Assembly: GCA_049514575.1 (NCBI GenBank)
Contig: JBEKUX010000001.1
Coordinates: 105,015 to 169,014 of the forward strand
Source of the DNA: BOG-1184 sp049514575
GTDB lineage: Bacteria; Fibrobacterota; Chitinivibrionia; Chitinivibrionales; Chitinispirillaceae
Direction: 5' to 3'
DNA length: 64,000 nt
This document shows positions 51,232 to 59,370 of the stretch, piece after piece; the stretch's first letter is position 1, and each line of letters begins with the position of its first letter. A program made the translations under genes and the position numbers. The notes beneath the pieces were generated by a model, which ran no database searches, was not told the DNA's origin, and saw nothing but the letters and a program-made list of their open reading frames with translations.

Positions 51232-51813
51232 ATGCTACAAAGAGGCTTTAAAAGTTGGAGCGAAAATATTGCAATTCGTTATAGGGAAGAGCTCGATCTT
51301 CAAAAACTCGACCCTCTCGATGCAATGGTGCTTGCTGCACATCTGCAAATACCGCTAATCACTCCTGATGCAATAGATAATTTATCATCATCTGCAAAAA
51401 ACATTCTGCTTCATGAAGATCCGGATTCGTGGTCTGCTGTGACTCTTCATAAAAATGGTAAGCATTTTATAATTTACAATTCTTCAAATGCGCCTTCACG
51501 TCGTTCAAACGACATTATGCATGAACTATCCCATATAATTATCGGCCATAAGCCGCAAAAAGATTTTCATTCTCCAGAATTGAATGTGATTATAAGAGAT
51601 TACAACTCGGAACAGGAGGATGAGGCTAATTGTTTGGCTAGTACATTACTTTTGCCCAAAGATGCGTTATTAAATATCAAATTTAAACATATCTCTGATG
51701 ATGTTGCTGCCAAAAAATATTGTGTAAGTAAAACGTTGTTGAAAATGAGATTGAATCTGTCAGGTGTTAATTACATTCACCAACGAGCAAGCAAGAAATA
51801 TCATAATGAATAA
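51232..51813 (+). CDS. ImmA/IrrE-family metallopeptidase
   Basis: The 193-residue protein has the zinc-protease motif HELSHIIIGH at about residue 99 and a downstream glutamate in EDEANCLASTLLLP, as in ImmA and IrrE. These peptidases cut XRE-type repressors in response to a signal and so switch on mobile elements or stress genes. Here the partner is the XRE gene 12 bp upstream, which suggests the divergent ubiquitin-like operon is induced when the repressor is cleaved. The ATG at 51232 has no strong ribosome-binding site and may be coupled to the upstream gene. Confidence 0.92.
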   Translation: MLQRGFKSWSENIAIRYREELDLQKLDPLDAMVLAAHLQIPLITPDAIDNLSSSAKNILLHEDPDSWSAVTLHKNGKHFIIYNSSNAPSRRSNDIMHELSHIIIGHKPQKDFHSPELNVIIRDYNSEQEDEANCLASTLLLPKDALLNIKFKHISDDVAAKKYCVSKTLLKMRLNLSGVNYIHQRASKKYHNE

Positions 51814-51830
51814 AAATAAATTGGGATAAT

Positions 51831-51935
51831 TGGGGTCGGACCGACGCAAATCATTGAATTAAAATCAAATCACTCTTAAAACCACAGAGAATTTATATAT
51901 TTAGGGACGGTGTCAAATATTATACTATTGGCCCC
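51831..51935 (+). repeat. Right inverted repeats of the ubiquitin-like cassette
   Basis: TGGGGTCGGACCGA (51831-51844) and GGGACGGTGTCAAATATTAT followed by ACTATT (51904-51929) are exact reverse complements of the left-hand repeats at 48096-48109 and 48406-48431. Their order is not mirror-nested: the 14-mer is inside on the right and outside on the left. A related TAGGGACGG-AGCGC sequence follows at about 51979. Confidence 0.8.
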
Positions 51936-52143
51936 CTATGCCCCGGAAAGACCGCATCAACCAGAACGATAATTTATCTAGGGACGGAGCGCTGAATATC
52001 TATTAACGACATGCCCCGCAAGGCGCGAGATCAACTCTCAAGACCTCTAACGAATTAAGCAATAGCAGTGGATTCTTTTGCTGCCGCGAAAGATCTTCGC
52101 CTGCATAAATCAGGCTACGAGATGTGTTTGATGATGATGGGAA

Positions 52144-52176
52144 GAGGCCGGGAGTGATGTCCCGGCCTCGTTTTAT
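52144..52176 (+). terminator. Rho-independent terminator
   Basis: GAGGCCGGGA and TCCCGGCCTC form a perfect 10-bp stem with loop GTGATG, followed by GTTTTATT. It lies 330 bp after the ImmA gene. The stretch 51936-52143 shows no gene, although 52063-52156 can be read as a short C-terminal-like frame ending TGA (DSFAAAKDLRLHKSGYE), possibly a gene remnant. Confidence 0.8.
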
Positions 52177-52271
52177 TACAGGCAGAATTAAGAGTGTTCA
52201 GGTGTCGTGGTTTGATACGGGGGATCAATATATGAACAGCAAAACTTCATAGAAAAAGGTCTATGAAACTG

Positions 52272-54965
52272 CTACCGTCCCACTACGAACCTCACGGGCC
52301 TAAGATTGCCTGACGCCAGCCTCAGGAAGTATACCCCGGCCGAAAGTCCTTCCCCGATCTTTTCCCCTTTGTACGTCCCGACCATGCGTCCCGAAACATT
52401 ATAAAGTTCAAAGAGATCATGCTCGTGTCCGCGTGCCACAGCATATGACGCGAAGGGAGTGCAGACGAGCTGTAACCCTTGGACTTTTGAACCATTGCCA
52501 CTTTGTACCCTTTTATCTTTCACTCCTGTAGACGGCTGGTCTATCCGGTAAACAGGAAACACGGTCAAATTCCCGGTAAAGGGTGTACCCAGACCTTCGT
52601 TGTTGGTGATTCCGGCATCGGATTCCAAGGCTACTGCGAGAACAAGGTTTTCGCCCTTGATCAGCGAATCCGAGCCCCAGTTCCAGGACCAGCTCACCGA
52701 GTCGGTACCTGCCCCGCCGGTGATGTTGGAAAGGTTCCAGGAATTCTGGGCGGTGTTCAGATTTTCGAGGATCCGCTCGATCCTGTTCTGATTGGGAGTC
52801 AAGCGGTTTACGCCTTTTCCGACAATGACCGGCTTGGCCAGAAAAGTGGTATAATTAGGCAGGGTGTCAATCTCGGCCCGGACCCGAGTGTCGGTATAGG
52901 AGACCTCGGTGAGGACGGTCAGGTTGTTGCTGCTGTTGTTCGGCACGTAGATCTTGTTGGTTACGGGGTTCACGGCCACAACTATGGGATAGCTCCCCGC
53001 GGCAACGGTAGTGGTTCCGTTGGTGGCGCCGTCGATCACGGTCACGTTGTTGCTGTAATTGTTAGCCACATAAATTTTGTTGGTCACGGGATTTACGGCC
53101 ACGGCACCAGGATAGCTCCCTACGGCCACGGGGGTCGTTCCGTTGGTGACACCATCGATCACGGTTACGGTGTTGCTGTTTATGTTCGCCACGTAAATTT
53201 TATTGGTCACCGGGTTCACCGCCACGGCATAGGGATAGTTCCCCACCGCTACCGGAATCGTGCCGTTGGTGGCGCCGTTGATCACGGTCACGTTGTTGCT
53301 GCCGTGGTTCGCCACGTAGATCTTGTTGGTCACCGGGTTCACGGCCACGCCATAAGGAGCAGATCCCACGGCCACGGTAGTGTCCCGCGTTCCGCTGGCC
53401 CCGTCGATCACGGTCACGGTGTTGCTCGAATTATTCACCACATAGATTTTGTTGGTCACCGGGTTCACGGCCACGGCTTGGGGTTGAGTTCCAACCGATA
53501 CGGTGGCCGTGTCGTTCGTGGCGCCGTTGATCACGGTCACGGTATTGCTGACCTCATTTGCCACGTAAATCTTGTTGGTTACAAGGTTCACCGCCGCGGC
53601 AGAAGGATGAGACCCCACGGTCACGGTGGTCGTGTCGTTCGAGGTCCCGTCGATCACGGTCACGGTGGTTCCGCCTGCATTCGCCACGTAGATTTTGTCG
53701 GTCACGGGGTTAACGGACACGGTAGAAGGATAGGACCCGGTGGCCACGGGGGTGGTTCCGTTGGTGGTGCCGTCGATCACGGTCACATTGGCGCTTTGAT
53801 TGTTCGCCACGTAGATCTTATTGGTCACCGGGTTCACGGAAACAGCATAGGGCTTGGTCCCCACGGCCACAGTAGCGGTCCTGTTGCTGGAACCGTCGAC
53901 GACGGTAACATTGTAGGTAACGCCGTTGTTATTATCCACAGCGATATAGATCTTATTAGTTATCGGGTTTACAGCCACGGCCTGGAGAAAGGGCGTCATA
54001 GCAGAGGCAGTAATGGTAGACGTTGCATTGGTTGCTCCGTCTATCACCATAAGTGAAGCTCCGCTTCCACCATTAATAACGTATATTTTGTTGGTTGCCG
54101 GATTTACCGACAGGTATTGCATATAGGCTCCGCCCGCTACAGGTGTGGTAGTATGGGTAGCCCCGTCGATCACCATGACGGTATTACCGCTCATGCAGAC
54201 CACATAGATCTGGTTGGTGACAGGGTTCACCGCCAAGGCCCAGGGGCCCGCTGCCGCGGACACGGTGGTAGTAGTATTGGTGGCCCCGTCGATCTCCGTC
54301 ACATTGGCGCTGCCCGAGTTCGCCACGTAGATCTTGTTGGTGACCGGGTTTACTGCCACACTTTGGGGGCTGGATCCCACTGCTACGTTGGTAACATTGT
54401 TGGTCGCACCGTCGATCGCCGATACGCTATTGCTGCCTCGATTCACCACGTATAGTTTATTGGTGATTTGATTTACCGCCACATTTCCGGGGTTGCTTCC
54501 CACGGCTACAATAGTAGTGTCATAACTGAGACCGTCGATCACGGTCACGGTGTTGCTGCTGTAGTTCACCACATATACTTTATTGGTCACCGAATTCACC
54601 GCGATGGTGTATGCTCCGGAGCGCACAGGCACGATGGCGGTATCATTGGTGACGCCGTCGATCACGGTCACGGTGTTGCTGTTTGCGTTCGCCACAAAGA
54701 TCTTATTGGTCACCGGGTTTATGGCTATGCCCTGGGGCCATGACCCGGCGGCCACGGTAGCCATGGAGTTGGTCGCCCCATCGATCACGGTCACAGTGTT
54801 GCTGTTTTCGATGGATACATAAATTTTATTTGTTGCCGGGTTGATCGCTATGGCGCTGGGCTGACCACCAATGGCCATGTTTGCAGTCATCCAGTCGGCC
54901 CTGGCAGGGGCGGCTAAAGCAAGCAGCGTGATAACCGTACACGCCATATACATAATGTTTTTCAT
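52272..54965 (-). CDS. Secreted YVTN-type beta-propeller repeat protein with sorting-tail-like C-terminus
   Basis: The 897-residue protein has a signal peptide (MKNIMYMACTVITLLALAAP then ARA). Residues 28-690 hold about fifteen 42-44-residue repeats (AVNPVTNKIYVANxxSNTVTVIDGATNxTxxVxVG), forming one or more seven-bladed propellers as in archaeal surface-layer and cell-wall proteins. A beta-rich region follows, and the last 55 residues (FELYNVSGRMVGTYKGEKIG then AGVYFLRLASG and RFVVGR) match a type A Por sorting domain. GGAG precedes the ATG at 54965. The repeats are close to identical at DNA level in places, so copy number may vary between strains. Confidence 0.88.
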   Translation of the reverse strand: MKNIMYMACTVITLLALAAPARADWMTANMAIGGQPSAIAINPATNKIYVSIENSNTVTVIDGATNSMATVAAGSWPQGIAINPVTNKIFVANANSNTVTVIDGVTNDTAIVPVRSGAYTIAVNSVTNKVYVVNYSSNTVTVIDGLSYDTTIVAVGSNPGNVAVNQITNKLYVVNRGSNSVSAIDGATNNVTNVAVGSSPQSVAVNPVTNKIYVANSGSANVTEIDGATNTTTTVSAAAGPWALAVNPVTNQIYVVCMSGNTVMVIDGATHTTTPVAGGAYMQYLSVNPATNKIYVINGGSGASLMVIDGATNATSTITASAMTPFLQAVAVNPITNKIYIAVDNNNGVTYNVTVVDGSSNRTATVAVGTKPYAVSVNPVTNKIYVANNQSANVTVIDGTTNGTTPVATGSYPSTVSVNPVTDKIYVANAGGTTVTVIDGTSNDTTTVTVGSHPSAAAVNLVTNKIYVANEVSNTVTVINGATNDTATVSVGTQPQAVAVNPVTNKIYVVNNSSNTVTVIDGASGTRDTTVAVGSAPYGVAVNPVTNKIYVANHGSNNVTVINGATNGTIPVAVGNYPYAVAVNPVTNKIYVANINSNTVTVIDGVTNGTTPVAVGSYPGAVAVNPVTNKIYVANNYSNNVTVIDGATNGTTTVAAGSYPIVVAVNPVTNKIYVPNNSSNNLTVLTEVSYTDTRVRAEIDTLPNYTTFLAKPVIVGKGVNRLTPNQNRIERILENLNTAQNSWNLSNITGGAGTDSVSWSWNWGSDSLIKGENLVLAVALESDAGITNNEGLGTPFTGNLTVFPVYRIDQPSTGVKDKRVQSGNGSKVQGLQLVCTPFASYAVARGHEHDLFELYNVSGRMVGTYKGEKIGEGLSAGVYFLRLASGNLRPVRFVVGR

Positions 54966-55347
54966 CGTGATCTCCTGTCGTTTTTTGGTGTCCTATGGAA
55001 AAATTCCATCTGCTACGCTGCGCTTCGATTTTAGTGAAAAGAATATTGAAAAGCTGCATAAACAGGGAATATGTTACTCATACCGGAACCTTCTCTCTTT
55101 ACTTAAACCTTTTTTAAAATTTAGACGATAGCTGCAATTATGGCGAGGCGTTCGATCACCCGGTTAAACATTCCTGCCGCATAGTGATCGTGTGATGGTG
55201 TTTTCTCTATCGCGGAGGGGATATCTTCGTTGAATCCACGTATGATTGAAGTGTACGTCTTTATCCGTCTAATAACAAGTATTATATTTTTTATTTGCAA
55301 ATTTTTATCAATTGCGTCCTCTGGGAAAATTCCATACGGGCCGTATA
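54966..55347 (-). other. Intergenic region between sigma factor and propeller genes
   Basis: No gene is seen. Short GGAAAAATTCCAT (54998-55010) and GGGAAAATTCCAT (55322-55334) elements belong to the GGAAAAAT-CCATC motif shared by the dispersed ~60-bp repeat family. The region must contain the propeller gene's promoter. Confidence 0.4.
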
Positions 55348-56208
55348 TTAATTTAAATTTTTTAACCTGTTGCTGCGCGAAAAATGTTTGAGCCGTCTGA
55401 GCGATTTTTCCTTGATCTGCCGGACACGTTCGCGGGTAATGCTGAAACGCAGCCCGATCTCCTCAAGCGTATGCGACGTTTCCTTGCCGATGCCGAAGTA
55501 CATCTTGACCACCTCTTTTTCACGATCGGAAAGCGTATCGAGCGTCTTTTCAATCTCCTCCCGGAGCGAGATGTCCATGGCGCCGTCATCGGGCCGTTCC
55601 TGGTTGTCGTCATGCAGAACGTCCATCAGCCTGGAATCCATACCCTGCTGCAGCGGCGCATCGAGCGACAGGTGCGTGTTGCCTATTTTTAACGTCTCGC
55701 GGACATCGTTTTCCTCCAGGTGGAGGTCGCGGGCGATCTCTTCGGCATTGGGAACTCTTCGATATTTCTGCTCCAGCTTGATCCGGGTCTTTGCTATATT
55801 TTGAATGGTACCGACACGGTTAAGCGGCAGCCTGATAATACGCGATTGCTCGGCCAAAGACTGCAGGATAGCCTGGCGTATCCACCACACCGCGTATGAG
55901 ATAAACCTGAAATTCTTCTTCTCGTCAAAACGTTTTGCCGCCCTGATGAGCCCCAGGTTCCCTTCGTTAATAATGTCGCATAACGGTAATCCCTGATTTT
56001 GATAATTGCGGCTGACGCTGACGACGAACCTGAGGTTCGCTTTCACCAGTTTTTCCAGCGCTTTCCGTTCGCCGTTACGAATCCCAACGGCAAGCTTCGC
56101 TTCTTCTTCTGAAGATAATGGTTTGTTTTTCCCTATCGCTTTAAAATACAGCGACAGAGAACCCTCTTCAGAAATAAAACGATTGGTATCTGCAGAACTA
56201 CGAGCCAT
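55348..56208 (-). CDS. rpoD: RNA polymerase sigma-70 factor, RpoD/SigA type
   Basis: The 286-residue sigma factor lacks region 1.1. Region 1.2 is SEEGSLSLYFKAIGKNKPLS. Region 2 includes NLRFVVSVSRNYQNQGLPLC and the -10-recognising RFISYAVWWIRQAI. Region 3 is RLPLNRVGTIQN. Region 4 is GIGKETSHTLEEIGLRFSIT then RERVRQIKEK for -35 contact. This compact form is the main sigma factor in Bacteroidetes, Chlorobi and related phyla, so it is probably the primary one here, but a second group 2 factor cannot be excluded. It stands alone on the minus strand. Confidence 0.93.
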   Translation of the reverse strand: MARSSADTNRFISEEGSLSLYFKAIGKNKPLSSEEEAKLAVGIRNGERKALEKLVKANLRFVVSVSRNYQNQGLPLCDIINEGNLGLIRAAKRFDEKKNFRFISYAVWWIRQAILQSLAEQSRIIRLPLNRVGTIQNIAKTRIKLEQKYRRVPNAEEIARDLHLEENDVRETLKIGNTHLSLDAPLQQGMDSRLMDVLHDDNQERPDDGAMDISLREEIEKTLDTLSDREKEVVKMYFGIGKETSHTLEEIGLRFSITRERVRQIKEKSLRRLKHFSRSNRLKNLN

Positions 56209-56339
56209 AGGTACCGTTGTACTGCGTTAAAGAAAGGGTGGTTCGGGTAAAGGCGGGTTGTTTCACCCAAAAGAGTAACTGGTATAGAGATAGTCCATAC
56301 ACTATGCCGTCTTCCTGATTGAAATAATGAGGGTGTAAA

Positions 56340-56410
56340 CCGGAAAGATCAGGCGGGCTGTGAGAAAATACTATCCGCCGTGCGGACTTCCTGAAGTAAT
56401 TGTGAATCTT
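56340..56410 (-). repeat. Dispersed ~60-bp repeat (AGGAAG-CGG-CGGAT family)
   Basis: On the minus strand the sequence reads ATTACTTCAGGAAGTCCGCA, then CGGCGGATAGTATTTTCTCA. It matches the copies near 37399, 34140 and 62280. It lies upstream of the sigma-factor gene. Confidence 0.6.
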
Positions 56411-56572
56411 TGAAATTATGCAGGGCCGGGCCCGGTGTTCAGGATAGGAAGTTAAAGTATACCACCCCTGCGGGATTTTGACAACCTTGATGGTGCATAC
56501 GTCAGAGGTTTTTAGCGTTGAATTATTGCGTGGCGGAATGGATAATTAAAGACTATGCACAAGGAGGCAAAC

Positions 56573-57361
56573 GTGAAAAAGGCAGTGATGGTTCTGGGAA
56601 TAGCAACGGTCCTTATATCTGCGGTCTGGTCCGAGACCGGGCAGAAGAGTGCTGCCGGGACATTGAGCGCGGGTAACGCGTTGACCGTGACAAAAGCACC
56701 GCTGACGCAGGCGACCCCGAAGGGTCTTTACTTTGTCAGTTTTTCCTTGGGGCCGATCGGCCTCGGGTGCGCCCGGACCCATTCGGCGACCATGTGCAAC
56801 AACACCGCGAAGCCGATCACGAACGGCGAGTATGTGGTCAATTACTGGACGCGGACAAGCGCGTCGCAGCCCTGGGAACGGTTTTACGGCGGATGGTTTG
56901 CGTATGACTTCGCGCCCGGCGAAACCAAGAGTTTCAACATGTATTTCAACATACCCCTCAATTCCGCGGAAATACGCGTGACCGTCAATCCCGACCATTC
57001 GCCGAACAGCCCCGTCGTATGCGAGGCCGTTGCCCCGGCAGTGCACCTGCCCCTTGACAAGATAGCGGTGACCGGGCAGTTCACCGCGACCGGCTGGACC
57101 GTCACGATCGCCAATAATTCCACCATGTATTTCTGCTCTGACAACATCGCCGCGTACAAGGCCACGCTGGCGAGGCCGGACGCCTGGGTGCCGTGCGGCG
57201 GCACCGTACCTCCGGAAGAGATCGCCCCGGGCGCTCAGGCCGCCACGCTCAGCGTAACTCCCGGCGCCGGATGGAAAACCGGGTACAGATTTTTCATGGT
57301 GGTGATCTACGACGGCAATGTCATTTATTTACAGCGGACAATCGACATGGGAAACCCCTAG
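56573..57361 (+). CDS. Secreted protein of unknown function
   Basis: The predicted protein has 262 residues. GTG 56573 is the likely start: AAGGAGG ends five bases before it and the signal peptide KKAVMVLGIATVLISAVW follows directly. An in-frame ATG at 56555 lies inside a dispersed repeat and has no ribosome-binding site. The mature protein is beta-rich with paired segments (PKGLYFVSFSLGPIGLGCAR and GETKSFNMYFNIPLNSAEIR) and five cysteines. I do not recognise the family. It is probably periplasmic or surface-exposed. Confidence 0.7.
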   Translation: MKKAVMVLGIATVLISAVWSETGQKSAAGTLSAGNALTVTKAPLTQATPKGLYFVSFSLGPIGLGCARTHSATMCNNTAKPITNGEYVVNYWTRTSASQPWERFYGGWFAYDFAPGETKSFNMYFNIPLNSAEIRVTVNPDHSPNSPVVCEAVAPAVHLPLDKIAVTGQFTATGWTVTIANNSTMYFCSDNIAAYKATLARPDAWVPCGGTVPPEEIAPGAQAATLSVTPGAGWKTGYRFFMVVIYDGNVIYLQRTIDMGNP

Positions 57362-57480
57362 GTTTTTTACGGATAACAGTGTTATACGTGTAAAGAACCC
57401 CTAGGTCTTTTTAAGATAACAATCTAAAGACGTGATAGGAAATAATTGTATTATTTCTGCACGCGTTATTTTTCTTTAGC
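57361..57480 (+). repeat. Hairpin repeats: ATAAC unit and third TCTAAAGACGTG unit
   Basis: GGATAACAGTGTTATACGTG (57371-57390) is the reverse-strand form of the ATAAC unit near 31645. It is followed by CCCCTAGGTC and then the third TCTAAAGACGTG hairpin (about 57405-57475) with inner stem GAAATAAT/ATTATTTC and outer stem AAGATAAC/GTTATTTT. It ends directly before the GIY-YIG start codon. Confidence 0.7.
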
Positions 57481-57481
57481 C

Positions 57482-57814
57482 ATGCCCAAAGAAACCCCCA
57501 ACTCCTATTATGTATATGCTATTCTTTGTTCCAATAATTCCGTTTATATCGGTATGACGAAAGACCCTGAGGTCCGGTGGGAACAACATAAACGAGGCAT
57601 TGCAGGCGCGGCGTGGACAAAACGGTATCCGCCAGTAAAAATGTTCTACTGCGAAGCGGTGAAAGGCCGGATCAAAAAAGCCATGGCCCGCGAGCGCGAG
57701 CTCAAAACCAGCACGTTCCGGAAAAAATTGAAAAAATACCTGCTGACCGGCGAAGCGCCGGCGGGTTTACCTGGTGATAAACCTGCAATAGACATACACC
57801 ACCGCGGTCGTTAA
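57482..57814 (+). CDS. GIY-YIG nuclease domain protein (YhbQ/UPF0213-like)
   Basis: The 110-residue single-domain protein has SYYVYAILCSNNSVYIGMTK for the GIY-YIG pair, VRWEQHKRG and the conserved arginine helix, and a basic C-terminus (KAMARERELKTSTFRKKLKK). Stand-alone members such as YhbQ have weak or unclear nuclease roles in DNA repair. The ATG at 57482 lies right after a hairpin repeat and lacks a clear ribosome-binding site. The 3' end overlaps the convergent gene at 57767 by 48 bp. Confidence 0.9.
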   Translation: MPKETPNSYYVYAILCSNNSVYIGMTKDPEVRWEQHKRGIAGAAWTKRYPPVKMFYCEAVKGRIKKAMARERELKTSTFRKKLKKYLLTGEAPAGLPGDKPAIDIHHRGR

Positions 57815-57997
57815 AACAGCGATGTTGAACACATGGACCATTATTCCTGCGGGCTTTGCGAAGTTTACCGTATAGCCTCGCAGACCTTTTCTTTTCGGAA
57901 CGACTATGCGTGAGTCTTTCCGGCTCGCATAGAGCGTATGGTGCCAGTTTGACGGATTGGCATATTCCTGTCTGTTGATTTCGTCGCGTGATTCCAT
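57767..57997 (-). CDS. Small DUF5808-like membrane protein
   Basis: The 76-residue protein contains NWHHTLYASRKDSRIVVPKR then KGLRGYTVNFAKP, matching the DUF5808 pattern of DPR-(I/L)-x-VPKR and NFA(R/K)P, followed by one C-terminal transmembrane helix (IMVHVFNIAVLTTAVVYVYC). AAGGAG precedes the ATG at 57997 at good spacing. It is convergent with and overlaps the GIY-YIG gene. Function is unknown; a membrane-associated role is inferred from the helix. Confidence 0.7.
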   Translation of the reverse strand: MESRDEINRQEYANPSNWHHTLYASRKDSRIVVPKRKGLRGYTVNFAKPAGIMVHVFNIAVLTTAVVYVYCRFITR

Positions 57998-58264
57998 GGC
58001 GCATGCTCCTTGGTACCAAAAAAGGCTAAAACAATCAAACCTGCCGGAGCGGTAACGCGAAGGCAGGTAGATTGACCGGACATCTTCCGTCCGTTGACCA
58101 TTATCGGCATTTCATCCCTGTTTAATGTTACAATAATAACCGGGCTGTGATCAAGCACGCCATGAGCATACCGGGAATGCGGCATATATTTTGTTTAAAC
58201 CAGCAACGTTCAATTGTTTTTTTCAATATGAACCGATAGGGTATTTGTCCGGGAAGGGATGGAT

Positions 58265-58912
58265 ATGGTCAGAATACTGATAGCGCTGTTTTTCGTCACG
58301 CTTATGGGGTGTGACAGAAGCGAAAAAAAAGAAGCAAAATATGAAAACGGTCAAATTAAAGAACGCTATTATGCCGTCAGGGATGCACAGGGAAACTATA
58401 CGGTCAGGAACGGACCATATGCCGCATGGTATGAGAGCGGGAACAAGAAAGCCGAAGGTATCTATAAAAACGGGAAATTGGATGGACTGCAGATCGTGTG
58501 GTATGATAACGGGCAGAAGCGGTCGGAATGCGCCTACAGAGACGGGAAATTAGAAGGACCGCAGATTTTATTATACGGGAACGGGCAGAAGCGATCCCAA
58601 TGCACCTACAAAGACGGAAAACCCGAAGGAGTATATACCAAATGGTATGAGAACGGACGGAAAAAAATGGAAGGCACCTTTAAAAATGGAAAACTGGAGG
58701 GACAATCCACCTTCTGGTATAAGAACGGGCAGAAAAGGTCCGAAGCCGCCTATAGGAACGGAAAAGGAGAGGGATCATATACCATCTGGTATGAGAACGG
58801 GAAGAAGCAGGCCCAGGGCGTCTTTAAAGACGGGGCAGTTGAGGAACCGAATACCATCTGGGATGAGAACGGGGAGAGGGAAACAGACGACATCCGGAAA
58901 GAAGGACGATAA
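58265..58912 (+). CDS. MORN-repeat lipoprotein (YwqK-like)
   Basis: The 215-residue protein has a lipoprotein signal (MVRILIALFFVTLMGC), then eight MORN_2/YwqK-type repeats of about 23 residues (WYENGKKxxEGxFKNGKLEG pattern). ATG 58265 is preferred over 58259 because GGGAAGGG then sits at proper spacing. Such repeat proteins are often annotated as antitoxins of YwqK type, but no toxin is adjacent, and a surface or envelope role is equally possible. The DNA repeats imply expansion by duplication. Confidence 0.85.
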   Translation: MVRILIALFFVTLMGCDRSEKKEAKYENGQIKERYYAVRDAQGNYTVRNGPYAAWYESGNKKAEGIYKNGKLDGLQIVWYDNGQKRSECAYRDGKLEGPQILLYGNGQKRSQCTYKDGKPEGVYTKWYENGRKKMEGTFKNGKLEGQSTFWYKNGQKRSEAAYRNGKGEGSYTIWYENGKKQAQGVFKDGAVEEPNTIWDENGERETDDIRKEGR

Positions 58913-58987
58913 ATAATTTATATTGATGTTATCACGATTGAAAAGCAGCCATGGCTACAGCCATGGCTGCAGCCATCTCTAAAGCCC

Positions 58988-59326
58988 ATGGATACCCTGA
59001 AACAATGCTGGAATTGCCGCGGCACGATCGACGCAAATGACGCCTATTGCCGACATTGCGGCAAAGGACAGGGGCAGTCGGTTCCTTTCCGCTACACGCA
59101 TGCCGGCATGATCGTATTAAGCCTCCTTATCGGCCCGCTGACCCTGCCCTATATCTGGAAATCACCGATAGTAGGCAGAAACGGCAGGATAGCGTACCTT
59201 TTGGCGAACCTGCTGATTACCTTCTTCATGCTCAGCATGGTTTTCGGCATTTATAACAGCGTCAACCACCAGGTTCAGGACACGATGAAGATCATCAAGC
59301 AGTCAGGCATGGGGAGCGAAAAATAG
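58988..59326 (+). CDS. Zinc-ribbon membrane protein
   Basis: The 112-residue protein has an N-terminal zinc ribbon (CWNCRGTIDANDAYCRHCGK, residues 7-26) and two transmembrane helices (about 40-55 and 67-90). Such small zinc-ribbon membrane proteins have no known general role. A palindromic run (CAGCCATGGCTACAGCCATG) lies upstream at about 58950-58970. No clear ribosome-binding site is seen before the ATG. Confidence 0.8.
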   Translation: MDTLKQCWNCRGTIDANDAYCRHCGKGQGQSVPFRYTHAGMIVLSLLIGPLTLPYIWKSPIVGRNGRIAYLLANLLITFFMLSMVFGIYNSVNHQVQDTMKIIKQSGMGSEK

Positions 59327-59370
59327 GCGTATCTGAGAATGGTTGACTAAATAGAAAGCTGGAGGTCAGC

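Noticed and set aside
52503..54056. 517-codon open frame antisense to the beta-propeller gene
   Set aside because: It is a His/Gly/Val-rich periodic frame produced by the repeats of the propeller gene on the other strand.
56555..56572. ATG start of the secreted protein inside the repeat
   Set aside because: GTG 56573 has a perfect AAGGAGG at five-base spacing and puts the signal peptide at the N-terminus.
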